Of a DNA stretch of 10,678 nucleotides, positions 1 through 6,343 are shown in pieces. The translations under genes and the position numbers were made by a program. Source of the stretch: CAYGZM01 sp964354365 (GTDB taxonomy: Bacteria > Planctomycetota > Phycisphaerae > Sedimentisphaerales > Anaerobacaceae); NCBI GenBank assembly GCA_964354365.1, contig CAYGZM010000130.1:1-10678 (forward strand), read 5' to 3'. The notes under the pieces are model-generated. The model saw only the letters and a list, made by a program, of their open reading frames with translations, was not told where the DNA came from and ran no database searches. Position 1 is the first letter of the stretch. Every line of letters starts with the position of its first letter.

Positions 1-425
1 GGCAATTTCTCGACGAAGGCCTTTATCTCGTCCCGCACGCGGCGGTAGCAATTCAGGGCTTCCCGTTGAGTTTTGGCGTTCTGTGCAAGTTTGGGCGGGT
101 CGTCGAATCCGAAGTGCAGTATCCTGGCCTTGCCCGGGAAGAAGGGGCAGTGCTCGGCGGCGTGATCGCAGAGGGTGATAACGTAGTCAAATTCGATGTC
201 CCCCAGGTCTTTAACGTGCTTTGAGCGCTGGCCGGAGATATCGACGCCCGCCTCGGCCATTACCTTGACGGCGTTGGGATTGAGGCCGCGAGTTTCAATT
301 CCGGCTGAATAAGGCTCGATAACGTCGCTCTTTAGGAGGCGAGTCCAGCCTTCCGCCATCTGGCTTCGGCACGAGTTGCCGGTGCACAGAAATAATACTC
401 TGAGCCTCTGCTTAGTCTCTTGCAC
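1..425 (-). CDS. arsC: Arsenate reductase, low-molecular-weight phosphatase (thioredoxin-coupled) type, C-terminus cut by window edge
   Basis: Reduces As(V) to As(III) in the cytosol through a three-cysteine relay re-reduced by thioredoxin. The P-loop CTGNSCRS lies at about residues 14-21 with nucleophile Cys14, and the second motif LCDHAAEHCP supplies Cys86 and Cys93. The seven-residue spacing of this pair matches Cys82/Cys89 of the plasmid pI258 enzyme as I remember it. About 141 codons are visible, so only the last few residues are missing. I chose a GTG start at 425 because a GGAG lies about 12 nt upstream and no ATG precedes the P-loop; the reading starts VQETKQRLRVLFLC. It follows the flavoprotein gene by 18 nt and is the last visible gene of the arsR-led operon. 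The thioredoxins encoded upstream are plausible reductants. Family assignment is secure; substrate (arsenate) is inferred from the family and operon. Confidence 0.93.
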   Translation of the reverse strand, partial: MQETKQRLRVLFLCTGNSCRSQMAEGWTRLLKSDVIEPYSAGIETRGLNPNAVKVMAEAGVDISGQRSKHVKDLGDIEFDYVITLCDHAAEHCPFFPGKARILHFGFDDPPKLAQNAKTQREALNCYRRVRDEIKAFVEKL

Positions 426-443
426 GGTTCGTTTCGCTCCTTT

Positions 444-1112
444 TCAGGGTTGTGCGAGGCGAAGGGCTGCTTCGGCGACGCGGACGCCGAGCTGCTTGGC
501 GGTCGCCATGCCGAATTCGTCCTTTGTGATGTCGTCGTTGTAGGCGTTCCAAAGCGTGGCGCCCTGGTGTGCCCCGGGCTTGCCGCCGACAATGACCACT
601 TCGTGGCAGAGCATCGCAGCCTGGATCTGCTCGATGACGAGCTCCTGGCCTCCGTTGCGATAAGCCCCCACGGCGACGACTCCGACAGGCGTATCTGCAA
701 GCAGCAGGTTGGGCTTGCGAAGCACCGCCAGTCGCTCGAGGAAGGCCTTGCACAGGGCGCTCATCGTGCGGAAATAGCTGGGCGAGCCGATGATCAAGCC
801 GTCCGGCACCGGGTCTTTGAGCATCGGAAGTATCTTGTCGAAGTCGTCGGAGGCTTGCGATGACGTTCCGGACGAGCCTGCTATCTGCATACCGCCCAGA
901 TCGATCAGCTCGACCTCGATTCGCGGATCGACTTCCTTTGCGGCATTAAGGGCGGCTTGGACGGCCGTAGCCGTTGTCTTGCCTTTGCGTGGGCTGCAAG
1001 AGACGCCGAGTATTTTGACGCTTTTCTTGTCCGCCGCTTTTGCAGTAGTCGAAGCGAGGGTCGCGGCGGCCCCGGCTGCAACTGATGTTGAGAGGAAATT
1101 TCTCCGGTTCAT
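444..1112 (-). CDS. Tat-exported flavodoxin-fold NAD(P)H-dependent FMN reductase / iron-sulfur-flavoprotein-like protein
   Basis: The protein has 222 residues. The N-terminus reads MNRRNFLSTSVAAGAAATLA, a twin-arginine signal (RRNFLS) followed by a small hydrophobic stretch and a likely cleavage after about residue 26 (TAKA). The rest is a flavodoxin-like fold: a phosphate loop GVSCSPRKGKT at about residues 37-47, a DDFDKI segment, and GSPSYFRTMSALCKAFLERL, typical of NADPH-dependent FMN reductases and iron-sulfur flavoproteins. In iron-sulfur flavoproteins the segment before DDF carries clustered cysteines; here it reads IAGSSGTSSQASDD and has none, so no [4Fe-4S] cluster is expected. The start at 1112 has GGAGGT about 6 nt upstream. 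A redox role in metalloid processing is suggested only by its position between ccdA and arsC; it is not recognisably ArsH. Export of an FMN enzyme through Tat fits folding with cofactor in the cytosol. Confidence 0.85.
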   Translation of the reverse strand: MNRRNFLSTSVAAGAAATLASTTAKAADKKSVKILGVSCSPRKGKTTATAVQAALNAAKEVDPRIEVELIDLGGMQIAGSSGTSSQASDDFDKILPMLKDPVPDGLIIGSPSYFRTMSALCKAFLERLAVLRKPNLLLADTPVGVVAVGAYRNGGQELVIEQIQAAMLCHEVVIVGGKPGAHQGATLWNAYNDDITKDEFGMATAKQLGVRVAEAALRLAQP

Positions 1113-1213
1113 TTCTTGACCTCCATTACAATAGTTGACAATTACAGTTTGTTCTATCCCGCCAGTTCACCGGGCGCTCAGTAACAAAATAGCGACTTTG
1201 CGATGAGTGTGTT

Positions 1214-1912
1214 TCATCGGGCAATGTAGATAAGATACAGACCTCCAAGCAAGACTAAGACGCCGCAGACCCTCTTTACTATGACGGCTCCTTTGGATTT
1301 TTCATTCCAGTTCATATACTTCTGCACAAGCTCCGTGCACGTCCCGGCCAAGACAATGACAGAGCAGTGGCCGAGGCCGTACACTATGAGCAAGAGAACG
1401 CCATAGAGCAGAGCCGTTGACGCAAGTCTGAACGTAACGGCCAGCATAGGGGCCATATAGGCGAATGTGCACGGACCCAATGCGATTCCAAAAACAAGAC
1501 CCAGGATGAGCGCAGCCAGCATGCCCTTGCGTTTCATTCCGACCTGGGCCGGCCCGGAAAAGGGCAGCGGGATCACGTCTAACAGGTGCAGGCCAACGAC
1601 GAAAAAGATTGCAGCGACGAAGTAGTTTCCGTAGCGTCCCACGTCGCCCATCATCCTGCCAGCGGCGGCAGTGACTATCCCGATTGCCGCGATGGTAATG
1701 AGAATACCCACGGCGAAGAGTGTGGAGATGAAAAAGGCCCTTCTGGTTGACATTCTGCCCTGCTTGTCGATAAACCCGACAATCAAAGGGATACTGGCTA
1801 GGTGACACGGGCTTAGCAGGATGCTCAGGATGCCCCAGAGGAAAGCGGCGGCGAAGGCGATAAGGGGCGTTCCCTCGACGGCGTGCGTCAGCGTTGTGAA
1901 CACCTTTTCCAT
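1214..1912 (-). CDS. ccdA: CcdA/DsbD-type transmembrane thiol-disulfide electron carrier
   Basis: This is a 232-residue, strongly hydrophobic protein with about six membrane segments. It carries the two family motifs with one redox cysteine each: LSPCHLASIP (Cys36) in the first segment and ALGPCTFAYMAP (Cys148) in the fourth. Family members pass electrons from cytosolic thioredoxin across the inner membrane to outward-facing thioredoxin-like proteins. Length is normal for CcdA (about 220-240). Further cysteines at 183, 192 and 216 are not part of the usual pair. The ATG at 1912 lies three bases after the stop of the preceding SurA-like/thioredoxin gene, with GGGGGT upstream inside that gene, so the two are probably translationally coupled and functionally paired. 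No cytochrome c genes are nearby, so the partner is more likely the thioredoxin-domain proteins of this operon. The symbol is given by family only. Confidence 0.93.
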   Translation of the reverse strand: MEKVFTTLTHAVEGTPLIAFAAAFLWGILSILLSPCHLASIPLIVGFIDKQGRMSTRRAFFISTLFAVGILITIAAIGIVTAAAGRMMGDVGRYGNYFVAAIFFVVGLHLLDVIPLPFSGPAQVGMKRKGMLAALILGLVFGIALGPCTFAYMAPMLAVTFRLASTALLYGVLLLIVYGLGHCSVIVLAGTCTELVQKYMNWNEKSKGAVIVKRVCGVLVLLGGLYLIYIAR

Positions 1913-1915
1913 CCG

Positions 1916-2854
1916 CTATTTGACCCCCATTTCTCTCAGTTTCTTCTCGATTTCCTCCTGCGGAAAGAATCCGATGTGGCGAAAGACCTCTTTGCCGGTT
2001 TTATCGAAGAATACCTGGACGGGAATAGTCTCTACCCCGTATCTGGCGGCCAGTATTTGCTTTTCACGAACGTGGACAAAGAGGACATTGAGCTTGTCTT
2101 TATACTTGGCCTCCAAATCCTTGAGGATCGGGGCCAGCATATCGCATGGGACGCATCCGGTGGCTCCGAAGTCCGCCAGCGAGGGTTTGCCGCTGTTGCG
2201 GGCCTTGTCAACGGGATTGTCCAATGTCAAAGCCGCCTGTTTCTTGAGCCAGGAGCCCGATACGCTGATTTCGATTCTCTTGCCGATAGTGCGGATATAA
2301 TCAGCAGCTGCTTTTTGCTTCTTCTGACCCAACAGGTAAGGCTTAATCCGCTCGCGCACCTGCGCCAGCGCAGCCCCGCCGAACATGTCTTTGTTCTGAC
2401 GGTAAAACTCCTCCGCCTCGGCATCCGTAACCTCAATCGTAGCGAAAACGTGCTTCTCGAAATAGTCCTGAATAATCTGCTGATCGCGTTTGGGGTCCGC
2501 TTCTTTTACAATTCCGGTCATGCTTTTCTTGGCAAGGTTCAGCAGCAGGCGGGGCGTCGCCAGATGTTCGAGCACAAACAGGGCGTTCTTGTTCAGCTCA
2601 TCCTGTAGTTCCGGAGGCTGCCCTTGGATGAACTGGCTGATATCGACCATTGAGATTGTAATGTCGTCGGCTCGCAGAGCGATGCCCTTGGACAGCTCGG
2701 CGGCTTTCGCAAAGGTCAAGGCGCCCGATGTCACCGTCGGATACAGAGCAGCTACGGTGTTTGGCTCTGCGTTTTCCTTTTCTTGTGCCAAACCCGTAGT
2801 GACGAATAGTTGAAGGCTTGTGCAAATCGCCGTAATGACACATTTCTTGTTCAT
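1916..2854 (-). CDS. Secreted SurA-like chaperone domain fused to a C-terminal thioredoxin domain
   Basis: The protein has 312 residues from ATG 2854. I prefer this start to an upstream in-frame one at 2908 because it gives a signal peptide (MNKKCVITAICTSLQLFVTT, likely cleaved near GLA-QE) and has AGGGGAAA just upstream. Residues about 60-200 look like the N-terminal helical chaperone part of SurA/PrsA-type foldases (RADDITISMVDISQFIQ, then DAEAEEFYRQNKDMF and a QKKQKAAADYI helix), but no parvulin isomerase domain follows. In its place comes a thioredoxin domain, residues about 205-312, with GCVPCD (Cys234, Cys237) and a cis-proline segment VETIPVQVFFD. Such a domain would be reduced by the CcdA encoded immediately downstream. 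The SurA-like part may hold a protein client or simply position the redox domain; that is inference. It lies 57 nt after the preceding fusion gene. Confidence 0.85.
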   Translation of the reverse strand: MNKKCVITAICTSLQLFVTTGLAQEKENAEPNTVAALYPTVTSGALTFAKAAELSKGIALRADDITISMVDISQFIQGQPPELQDELNKNALFVLEHLATPRLLLNLAKKSMTGIVKEADPKRDQQIIQDYFEKHVFATIEVTDAEAEEFYRQNKDMFGGAALAQVRERIKPYLLGQKKQKAAADYIRTIGKRIEISVSGSWLKKQAALTLDNPVDKARNSGKPSLADFGATGCVPCDMLAPILKDLEAKYKDKLNVLFVHVREKQILAARYGVETIPVQVFFDKTGKEVFRHIGFFPQEEIEKKLREMGVK

Positions 2855-2911
2855 ATTCTTTCCCCTGGAAAATGCCTGCAATTGTCTTTGCCGAGACTCA
2901 GACCTCACGGC

Positions 2912-4213
2912 CTATTTAGGAGCACACTCGCCGATTTTGCACGCCTTCTGGATCTGCTGGGGCGAGAGCTTCATCTTGTCGGCGAGCGCCTGGCTAATGC
3001 TTATCAGCTTGCCTGTTTCGTACGGATTCTGCTCGACCCACTTCTTCAGATTCTCTGCATTGACAAAGAACCCCTGATGGAAACACCCCGCTGAACCCCA
3101 CGCGCCGTCGGGCCTTTGTCGCTGCCCAAACCAGGTAACGGCGGTCGCCGGCTCCAGCGAGGCAATGCTCCCATTCAGCGTCTTGACGACGATTTCCTGG
3201 CCGGTCAGCCGGTCATGTTCGTGGACCTCGATATCAAGGCCCGTCCTTGCCGCCACGCCCAACGCGCAGTGCGAGCAGCAGCCCCAGGTATATACGCCTG
3301 CGGCTCGCACGACTGCCGCATCTTCAGGATACACGGCCCGGTCACAGAAGCCGCAATGGGAGGCCGGCTCCTTTTCTTGGAGCATTCTCCAGTCGATGAT
3401 GTTTCCGCCGGAAGTCTCCTGCTCAGCCCTGGCCTTTTCCGCGTCGCCAAAGGCTTTGACAGTTGGTCGGCTGGTCCGACTGTCCAGGCCGTACAAATAG
3501 ATTGCCGAAGCAGCCGGTATCAGCTTGTCCGCTACCCAGTCCGTCACCGAGACCTTCCTCTCAAAACCGGTCTTATCCTCAGTCAGGCATGAATACATAA
3601 TGAAATAGCAGTGCGGGCTGCAAAGCCTCACCGGACCTTTGTCTGTCTGAACGGTCACTAATGTTTTCGGATTGATATCGCCGTCACACATATAGCAGAT
3701 GGTGTTCTTCGGGCGGTCGTCGATTTTGGCGGGAGTGAGTCGCTCGAAAGCTGGCAATTGCGGAGCAGAAAGATCTATGCCAAGCTCCTTCCACTTGCCG
3801 AGTATGTCTTCTTTGGAGTAAAATCCTTCGTGGCGGAACAGCTCTTTGCCGGATGCGTCGTAGAATATCTGCGTCGGCTGGATGCTGATTCGATACACCC
3901 CGGCTAGGGCGGGAAACCTGCCTACATCGAGAAATTGCACCACAAGCCTCCCTTCCATTTCCTTTTTGAGCTCTTCGAGGATGGGGGCCATCAGCTTGCA
4001 GGGGATGCACGTGCCGGCGCCGAGGTCGACCAGGGCGGGCAGGCCCTTTCCGGTGAGCTGCTCCGGCCTGTATTCCGCCGGTATCTGCTGTCCGGCGGCG
4101 CCGCTACTCGGTGCTGTTGTGCCCCGACCGGACTTGTTGATCTTCACAGCAATCACAACAACCACAGCGACAATCAAAACGACGACAATTGCGATTTTCC
4201 CAATCTTGTTCAT
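2912..4213 (-). CDS. Membrane-anchored fusion: thioredoxin domain, NosL-like domain, MerB (organomercurial lyase)-like domain
   Basis: The protein has 433 residues. Residues 6-24 form one N-terminal membrane anchor, so the rest probably faces outward. A thioredoxin domain at about 50-148 has GTCIPCK (Cys69, Cys72) and the proline segment SIQPTQIFYD. Residues about 170-280 resemble NosL, a copper-binding lipoprotein: CYMC (173, 176), LCSPHC (198, 202), VSVTDW, a KAF near 253 and SGGNIIDW. Residues about 287-415 resemble the core of MerB: CGFC (287, 290), WGCCSHC (312, 313, 316), RLTGQEIVV, ASLEPATAV, and GCFHQGFF followed by LKKWVEQNP. Both later domains share the identical spacing C-x2-C-x21-C-x2-H-C. 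By eye, Cys377 matches catalytic Cys159 of MerB and Cys313 its Cys96, while Asp99 is replaced by Cys316. The ATG at 4213 has AGGAG upstream. Metal or metalloid binding is well supported by residues; carbon-metal cleavage is only inferred. An alternative is a metallochaperone fed by CcdA. Confidence 0.85.
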   Translation of the reverse strand: MNKIGKIAIVVVLIVAVVVVIAVKINKSGRGTTAPSSGAAGQQIPAEYRPEQLTGKGLPALVDLGAGTCIPCKLMAPILEELKKEMEGRLVVQFLDVGRFPALAGVYRISIQPTQIFYDASGKELFRHEGFYSKEDILGKWKELGIDLSAPQLPAFERLTPAKIDDRPKNTICYMCDGDINPKTLVTVQTDKGPVRLCSPHCYFIMYSCLTEDKTGFERKVSVTDWVADKLIPAASAIYLYGLDSRTSRPTVKAFGDAEKARAEQETSGGNIIDWRMLQEKEPASHCGFCDRAVYPEDAAVVRAAGVYTWGCCSHCALGVAARTGLDIEVHEHDRLTGQEIVVKTLNGSIASLEPATAVTWFGQRQRPDGAWGSAGCFHQGFFVNAENLKKWVEQNPYETGKLISISQALADKMKLSPQQIQKACKIGECAPK

Positions 4214-4228
4214 ACGCGAATCATCTCC

Positions 4229-4462
4229 TTACACCAGCATTTTCTTGATCTCATCCGGCGAAATGACCTTGCCAACGCTTTTAACCTGACCATCAACAGC
4301 CAGCGCAGGCGTCATCATTACGCCGAACTTCATAATCTCATTTATCTCCGTGACTTTCTCGATCTCGTATGCAACGCCAAGCTCTTTTGCTGCGGATTCG
4401 GCGTTCTCCGTCAGTTTCTTGCATTTCGGACAGCCTGTCCCAAGTATCTGTATCTTTTTCAT
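4229..4462 (-). CDS. Small cytosolic thioredoxin-like protein (redox-active disulfide protein 2 family)
   Basis: The protein has 77 residues: MKKIQILGTG then CPKC (Cys11, Cys14), with a cis-proline MMTPALAVDG near residue 52 and a C-terminal helix. There is no signal peptide. This compact form, with the active site at the very N-terminus, is the usual length of the family that commonly sits beside ArsP/DUF318 permeases. The ATG at 4462 is preferred to a GTG five codons upstream (4477), because GGTGGA then lies about 10 nt before it and the resulting length matches relatives. It is encoded between the permease and the thioredoxin-NosL-MerB fusion, whose ATG follows 15 nt later. It may reduce ArsC, hand electrons to CcdA, or transfer a thiol-bound metalloid to the permease; the sequence does not decide among these. 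Confidence 0.92.
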   Translation of the reverse strand: MKKIQILGTGCPKCKKLTENAESAAKELGVAYEIEKVTEINEIMKFGVMMTPALAVDGQVKSVGKVISPDEIKKMLV

Positions 4463-4507
4463 ATTGAATCGTTCCACCAGTTACTCATTCGTTCATATTT
4501 TCGCTGT

Positions 4508-5827
4508 CTATCCCAAGACGGCGCCGAAGAACATCCCCGCAATTGTTGACATCACAATCACCAGCAGAACAAAAACCGTCGTTTTTGCATTCCCCATCAC
4601 TTTGCGAAGGACAAGGATGCTGGGCAGGGACAGCGCCGGCCCGGCCAAGAGCAGCGCCAGGACAGGTCCTTTGTGCATTCCCAGCTTCATCAAAGCCTGG
4701 GTGATGGGGATCTCTGTCAATGTCGCAAAGTACCAGAACGCGCCAATTACACTTGCCACAAGGTTGCTTTGCAAACTATTGTCGCCCACCCACTGAGCAA
4801 CCTGTTTTTCCGGCAGCAAAATGCTGACAAATCCGACGATGAACACCCCGCCAAAAAGTAACGGCACAAGCAGCTTGGCAAATTCCCACGTGTTGTGCAT
4901 CCATTCTCGCAGCTCTTCCCGTTCGAACCATCGCCACGCCATAATCGCCACCGCAAGGCCGCACAGGCCCGCCAGGTGCCACCTGATGTGGTGGATGCGG
5001 ATAATCCACGTATTCTGTTCTTGTATGTCCGCGATCTCGGCTTTCTGCAGACTGACCTTGTCGCCAATCTTGTCTGGGCCGAGGTCCTGCTCGAGTTGAA
5101 ATCTGATGGCGTCTTTCGTCTCGTGGATTACCACCGCGTTGAACTGTCTGCCGTCTGAAGTCTTAACGGTGACGTTGCCGGGATTGAACCAGTCGCTAAA
5201 CACCAGAAACATAATCATACAGGCTAAGAATATGGCGGTCTTCCCGATATGCCGGCGAGGCTTTTCAGGCTCCGGCATTTGCATCGCAGCCTGTGCCTTT
5301 GCCGTCTCGCCTCTGCGAAAAATAACTGCCATCAGGATACCGATTACCACCGCGAATATCACAGCGCCGATGAATCTGCCCAAACCGATAGAAAAACCAA
5401 GTACACGAGCGCTCAGAAAAATAGCCAGAACATTGATCGCCGGACCTGAATAAAGAAAGGCTGTAGCCGGCCCCAGACCTGCGCCGAGATTGTAGATTCC
5501 CGCGAACATCGGGAGCACGCTGCACGAGCAGACGGCCAGGACGCAGCCTGCGACCGACGCCACCGAATACGCAAGAACAGGATTGGCCCTCGGCCCAAGA
5601 TAGCGCAGCACCGAGCTCTGCGATAGGAACGTGATAATTGCCCCCGCTATGAATAACGCCGGCACAACGCACGCCAGCGTGTGATTACGCGCATACCACT
5701 GAAGCAGCCGGAACGACTCCTGTATCGCATCCTGCACCTTCGTATTGCCCAGCGGCAGAAAATAAGCCACAAGAAAGATCCCGGCTAATGCGGCAAAAAT
5801 CTTAAGCTCTCGTTTCGTATCTGTCAC
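4508..5827 (-). CDS. arsP: ArsP-type (DUF318) permease with an extra soluble insert
   Basis: The protein has 439 residues and two related hydrophobic halves, with about eight membrane segments in all. The first half carries the family hallmark AVCSCSVLPMFAGI (Cys100, Cys102) followed by GLGPATAFLYSGPAINVLA; the second has TEIPITQALMKLGMHKGP and LLAGPALSLPSILVLRKV. Characterised ArsP proteins export trivalent organoarsenicals, but many relatives are untested. Between the halves, about residues 213-275 form a polar, strand-rich insert (NVTVKTSDGRQFNAVVIHET and following) that is not part of the minimal permease and could lie on either membrane face. The start is a GTG at 5827; AGAAGG lies almost against it, so spacing is poor, but no better start precedes the first membrane segment. 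It follows arsR after a 116-nt gap that holds a repeat element. Family is secure, the organoarsenical substrate is inferred. Confidence 0.88.
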   Translation of the reverse strand: MTDTKRELKIFAALAGIFLVAYFLPLGNTKVQDAIQESFRLLQWYARNHTLACVVPALFIAGAIITFLSQSSVLRYLGPRANPVLAYSVASVAGCVLAVCSCSVLPMFAGIYNLGAGLGPATAFLYSGPAINVLAIFLSARVLGFSIGLGRFIGAVIFAVVIGILMAVIFRRGETAKAQAAMQMPEPEKPRRHIGKTAIFLACMIMFLVFSDWFNPGNVTVKTSDGRQFNAVVIHETKDAIRFQLEQDLGPDKIGDKVSLQKAEIADIQEQNTWIIRIHHIRWHLAGLCGLAVAIMAWRWFEREELREWMHNTWEFAKLLVPLLFGGVFIVGFVSILLPEKQVAQWVGDNSLQSNLVASVIGAFWYFATLTEIPITQALMKLGMHKGPVLALLLAGPALSLPSILVLRKVMGNAKTTVFVLLVIVMSTIAGMFFGAVLG

Positions 5828-5843
5828 GCCTTCTAAGGCACTC

Positions 5844-5937
5844 TAACAAAACGCAATTCGTCATTCCGAGCGCAGCCGAGGAATCTATTCGAATACCCCT
5901 GCGAAGCGGCGCCTCATTTTGAAGTCAGGTTTTGTTA
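5844..5937. repeat. Short inverted-repeat-bounded element inside the operon (MITE-like)
   Basis: The ends are perfect 9-bp inverted repeats: TAACAAAAC at 5844-5852 and GTTTTGTTA at 5929-5937. The 94-bp unit contains the core TTCGTCATTCCGAG...GGAATC (5857-5885), which recurs in the other orientation at 10348-10384, and a 10-bp palindrome TATTCGAATA at 5886-5895. CTCTA occurs at both edges (5841-5845 and 5942-5946), which could be a target duplication but is short. It occupies most of the arsR-arsP gap, so it is transcribed with the operon and could fold into a hairpin in the mRNA. Confidence 0.5.
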
Positions 5938-5943
5938 CAACCT

Positions 5944-6273
5944 CTAAATACTTTTTAGCAGTTTTTTGTTTTCCTCGGCCTGCTGTTTGAGGACGCCGGT
6001 GACGCAGGAGAAGAAATCAAGAATGCAGATGCACTTGAGTCTGTATATCACTTTGAGTCCTTCTTTTCGATACTCCAGCACGCCTGCGTTGACCATTATC
6101 GAGAGATGCCGGGAGACGTTCGAGCGTTCGGCCCCGACGTGCTCGGCGATGTCGCAGACGCACTGCTCCCCGTCCTTGAGGAAATTGACGACGGCGATTC
6201 GCAGCGGGTGGGCTATGGCCTTTGCAATCTCCGCCTGTTTCTCGAACAACAGCAGTTTCTTCTTGTCCGGCAT
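5944..6273 (-). CDS. arsR: ArsR/SmtB-family metal(loid)-responsive repressor
   Basis: The protein has 109 residues with a winged helix-turn-helix: IAHPLRIAVVNFLKDGEQCVC, DIAEHVGAERSNVSRHLSIM as helix-turn-helix and VLEYRKEGLKVIYRL as wing. Cysteines occur at 38 and 40 (CVCD, close to the As(III)-binding CVCDL motif of classical ArsR) and at 81, 83 and 90 just after the wing, giving a candidate three-thiol inducer site like that known for trivalent arsenicals. The ATG at 6273 has GGAGA 4 nt upstream. It is the first gene after the promoter at 6315-6343 with an inverted repeat overlapping the -10, so autoregulation of the whole operon is expected. The inducer could be As(III), an organoarsenical or another thiophilic metal; the sequence does not distinguish these. 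Confidence 0.95.
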   Translation of the reverse strand: MPDKKKLLLFEKQAEIAKAIAHPLRIAVVNFLKDGEQCVCDIAEHVGAERSNVSRHLSIMVNAGVLEYRKEGLKVIYRLKCICILDFFSCVTGVLKQQAEENKKLLKSI

Positions 6274-6291
6274 AAGGTCTCCTTGGCTAAG

Positions 6292-6321
6292 TTACTATGT
6301 GATAATATACTCATATAGTAA
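6292..6321. promoter_or_regulatory. Candidate ArsR operator
   Basis: TTACTAT (6292-6298) and ATAGTAA (6315-6321) are a perfect 7-bp inverted repeat with a 16-bp AT-rich spacer. The right arm coincides with the minus-strand -10 box of the arsR promoter. Its position just upstream of arsR fits repression by blocking RNA polymerase, the usual ArsR arrangement. Confidence 0.6.
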
Positions 6322-6343
6322 TATAAAGTTCTCGCGGCGTCAA
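6315..6343 (-). promoter_or_regulatory. Sigma70-type promoter of the arsR operon
   Basis: Read on the minus strand: TTGACG (-35) at 6343-6338, a 17-bp spacer, and TACTAT (-10) at 6320-6315. Five of six bases match consensus in each box. Transcription would begin about 35 nt before the arsR ATG and could run through all eight genes to the left edge, since no strong terminator is seen between them. Confidence 0.7.

Noticed and set aside
444..1112. Calling the flavoprotein ArsH
   Set aside because: The fold is shared, but the Tat signal and the iron-sulfur-flavoprotein-like middle segment differ from ArsH, and I see no specific ArsH motif.
1113..1213. Possible separate promoter or terminator between ccdA and the flavoprotein gene
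   Set aside because: CGATGA/TCATCG at 1201-1219 is a 6-bp stem without a T-run, and the best -10 (TGTAAT) lacks a good -35. The 101-bp gap remains unexplained but nothing in it is convincing.
2855..2908. Upstream in-frame start at 2908 for the SurA-like/thioredoxin gene
   Set aside because: It would put 18 polar residues ahead of a clear signal peptide; the ATG at 2854 has its own ribosome binding site.
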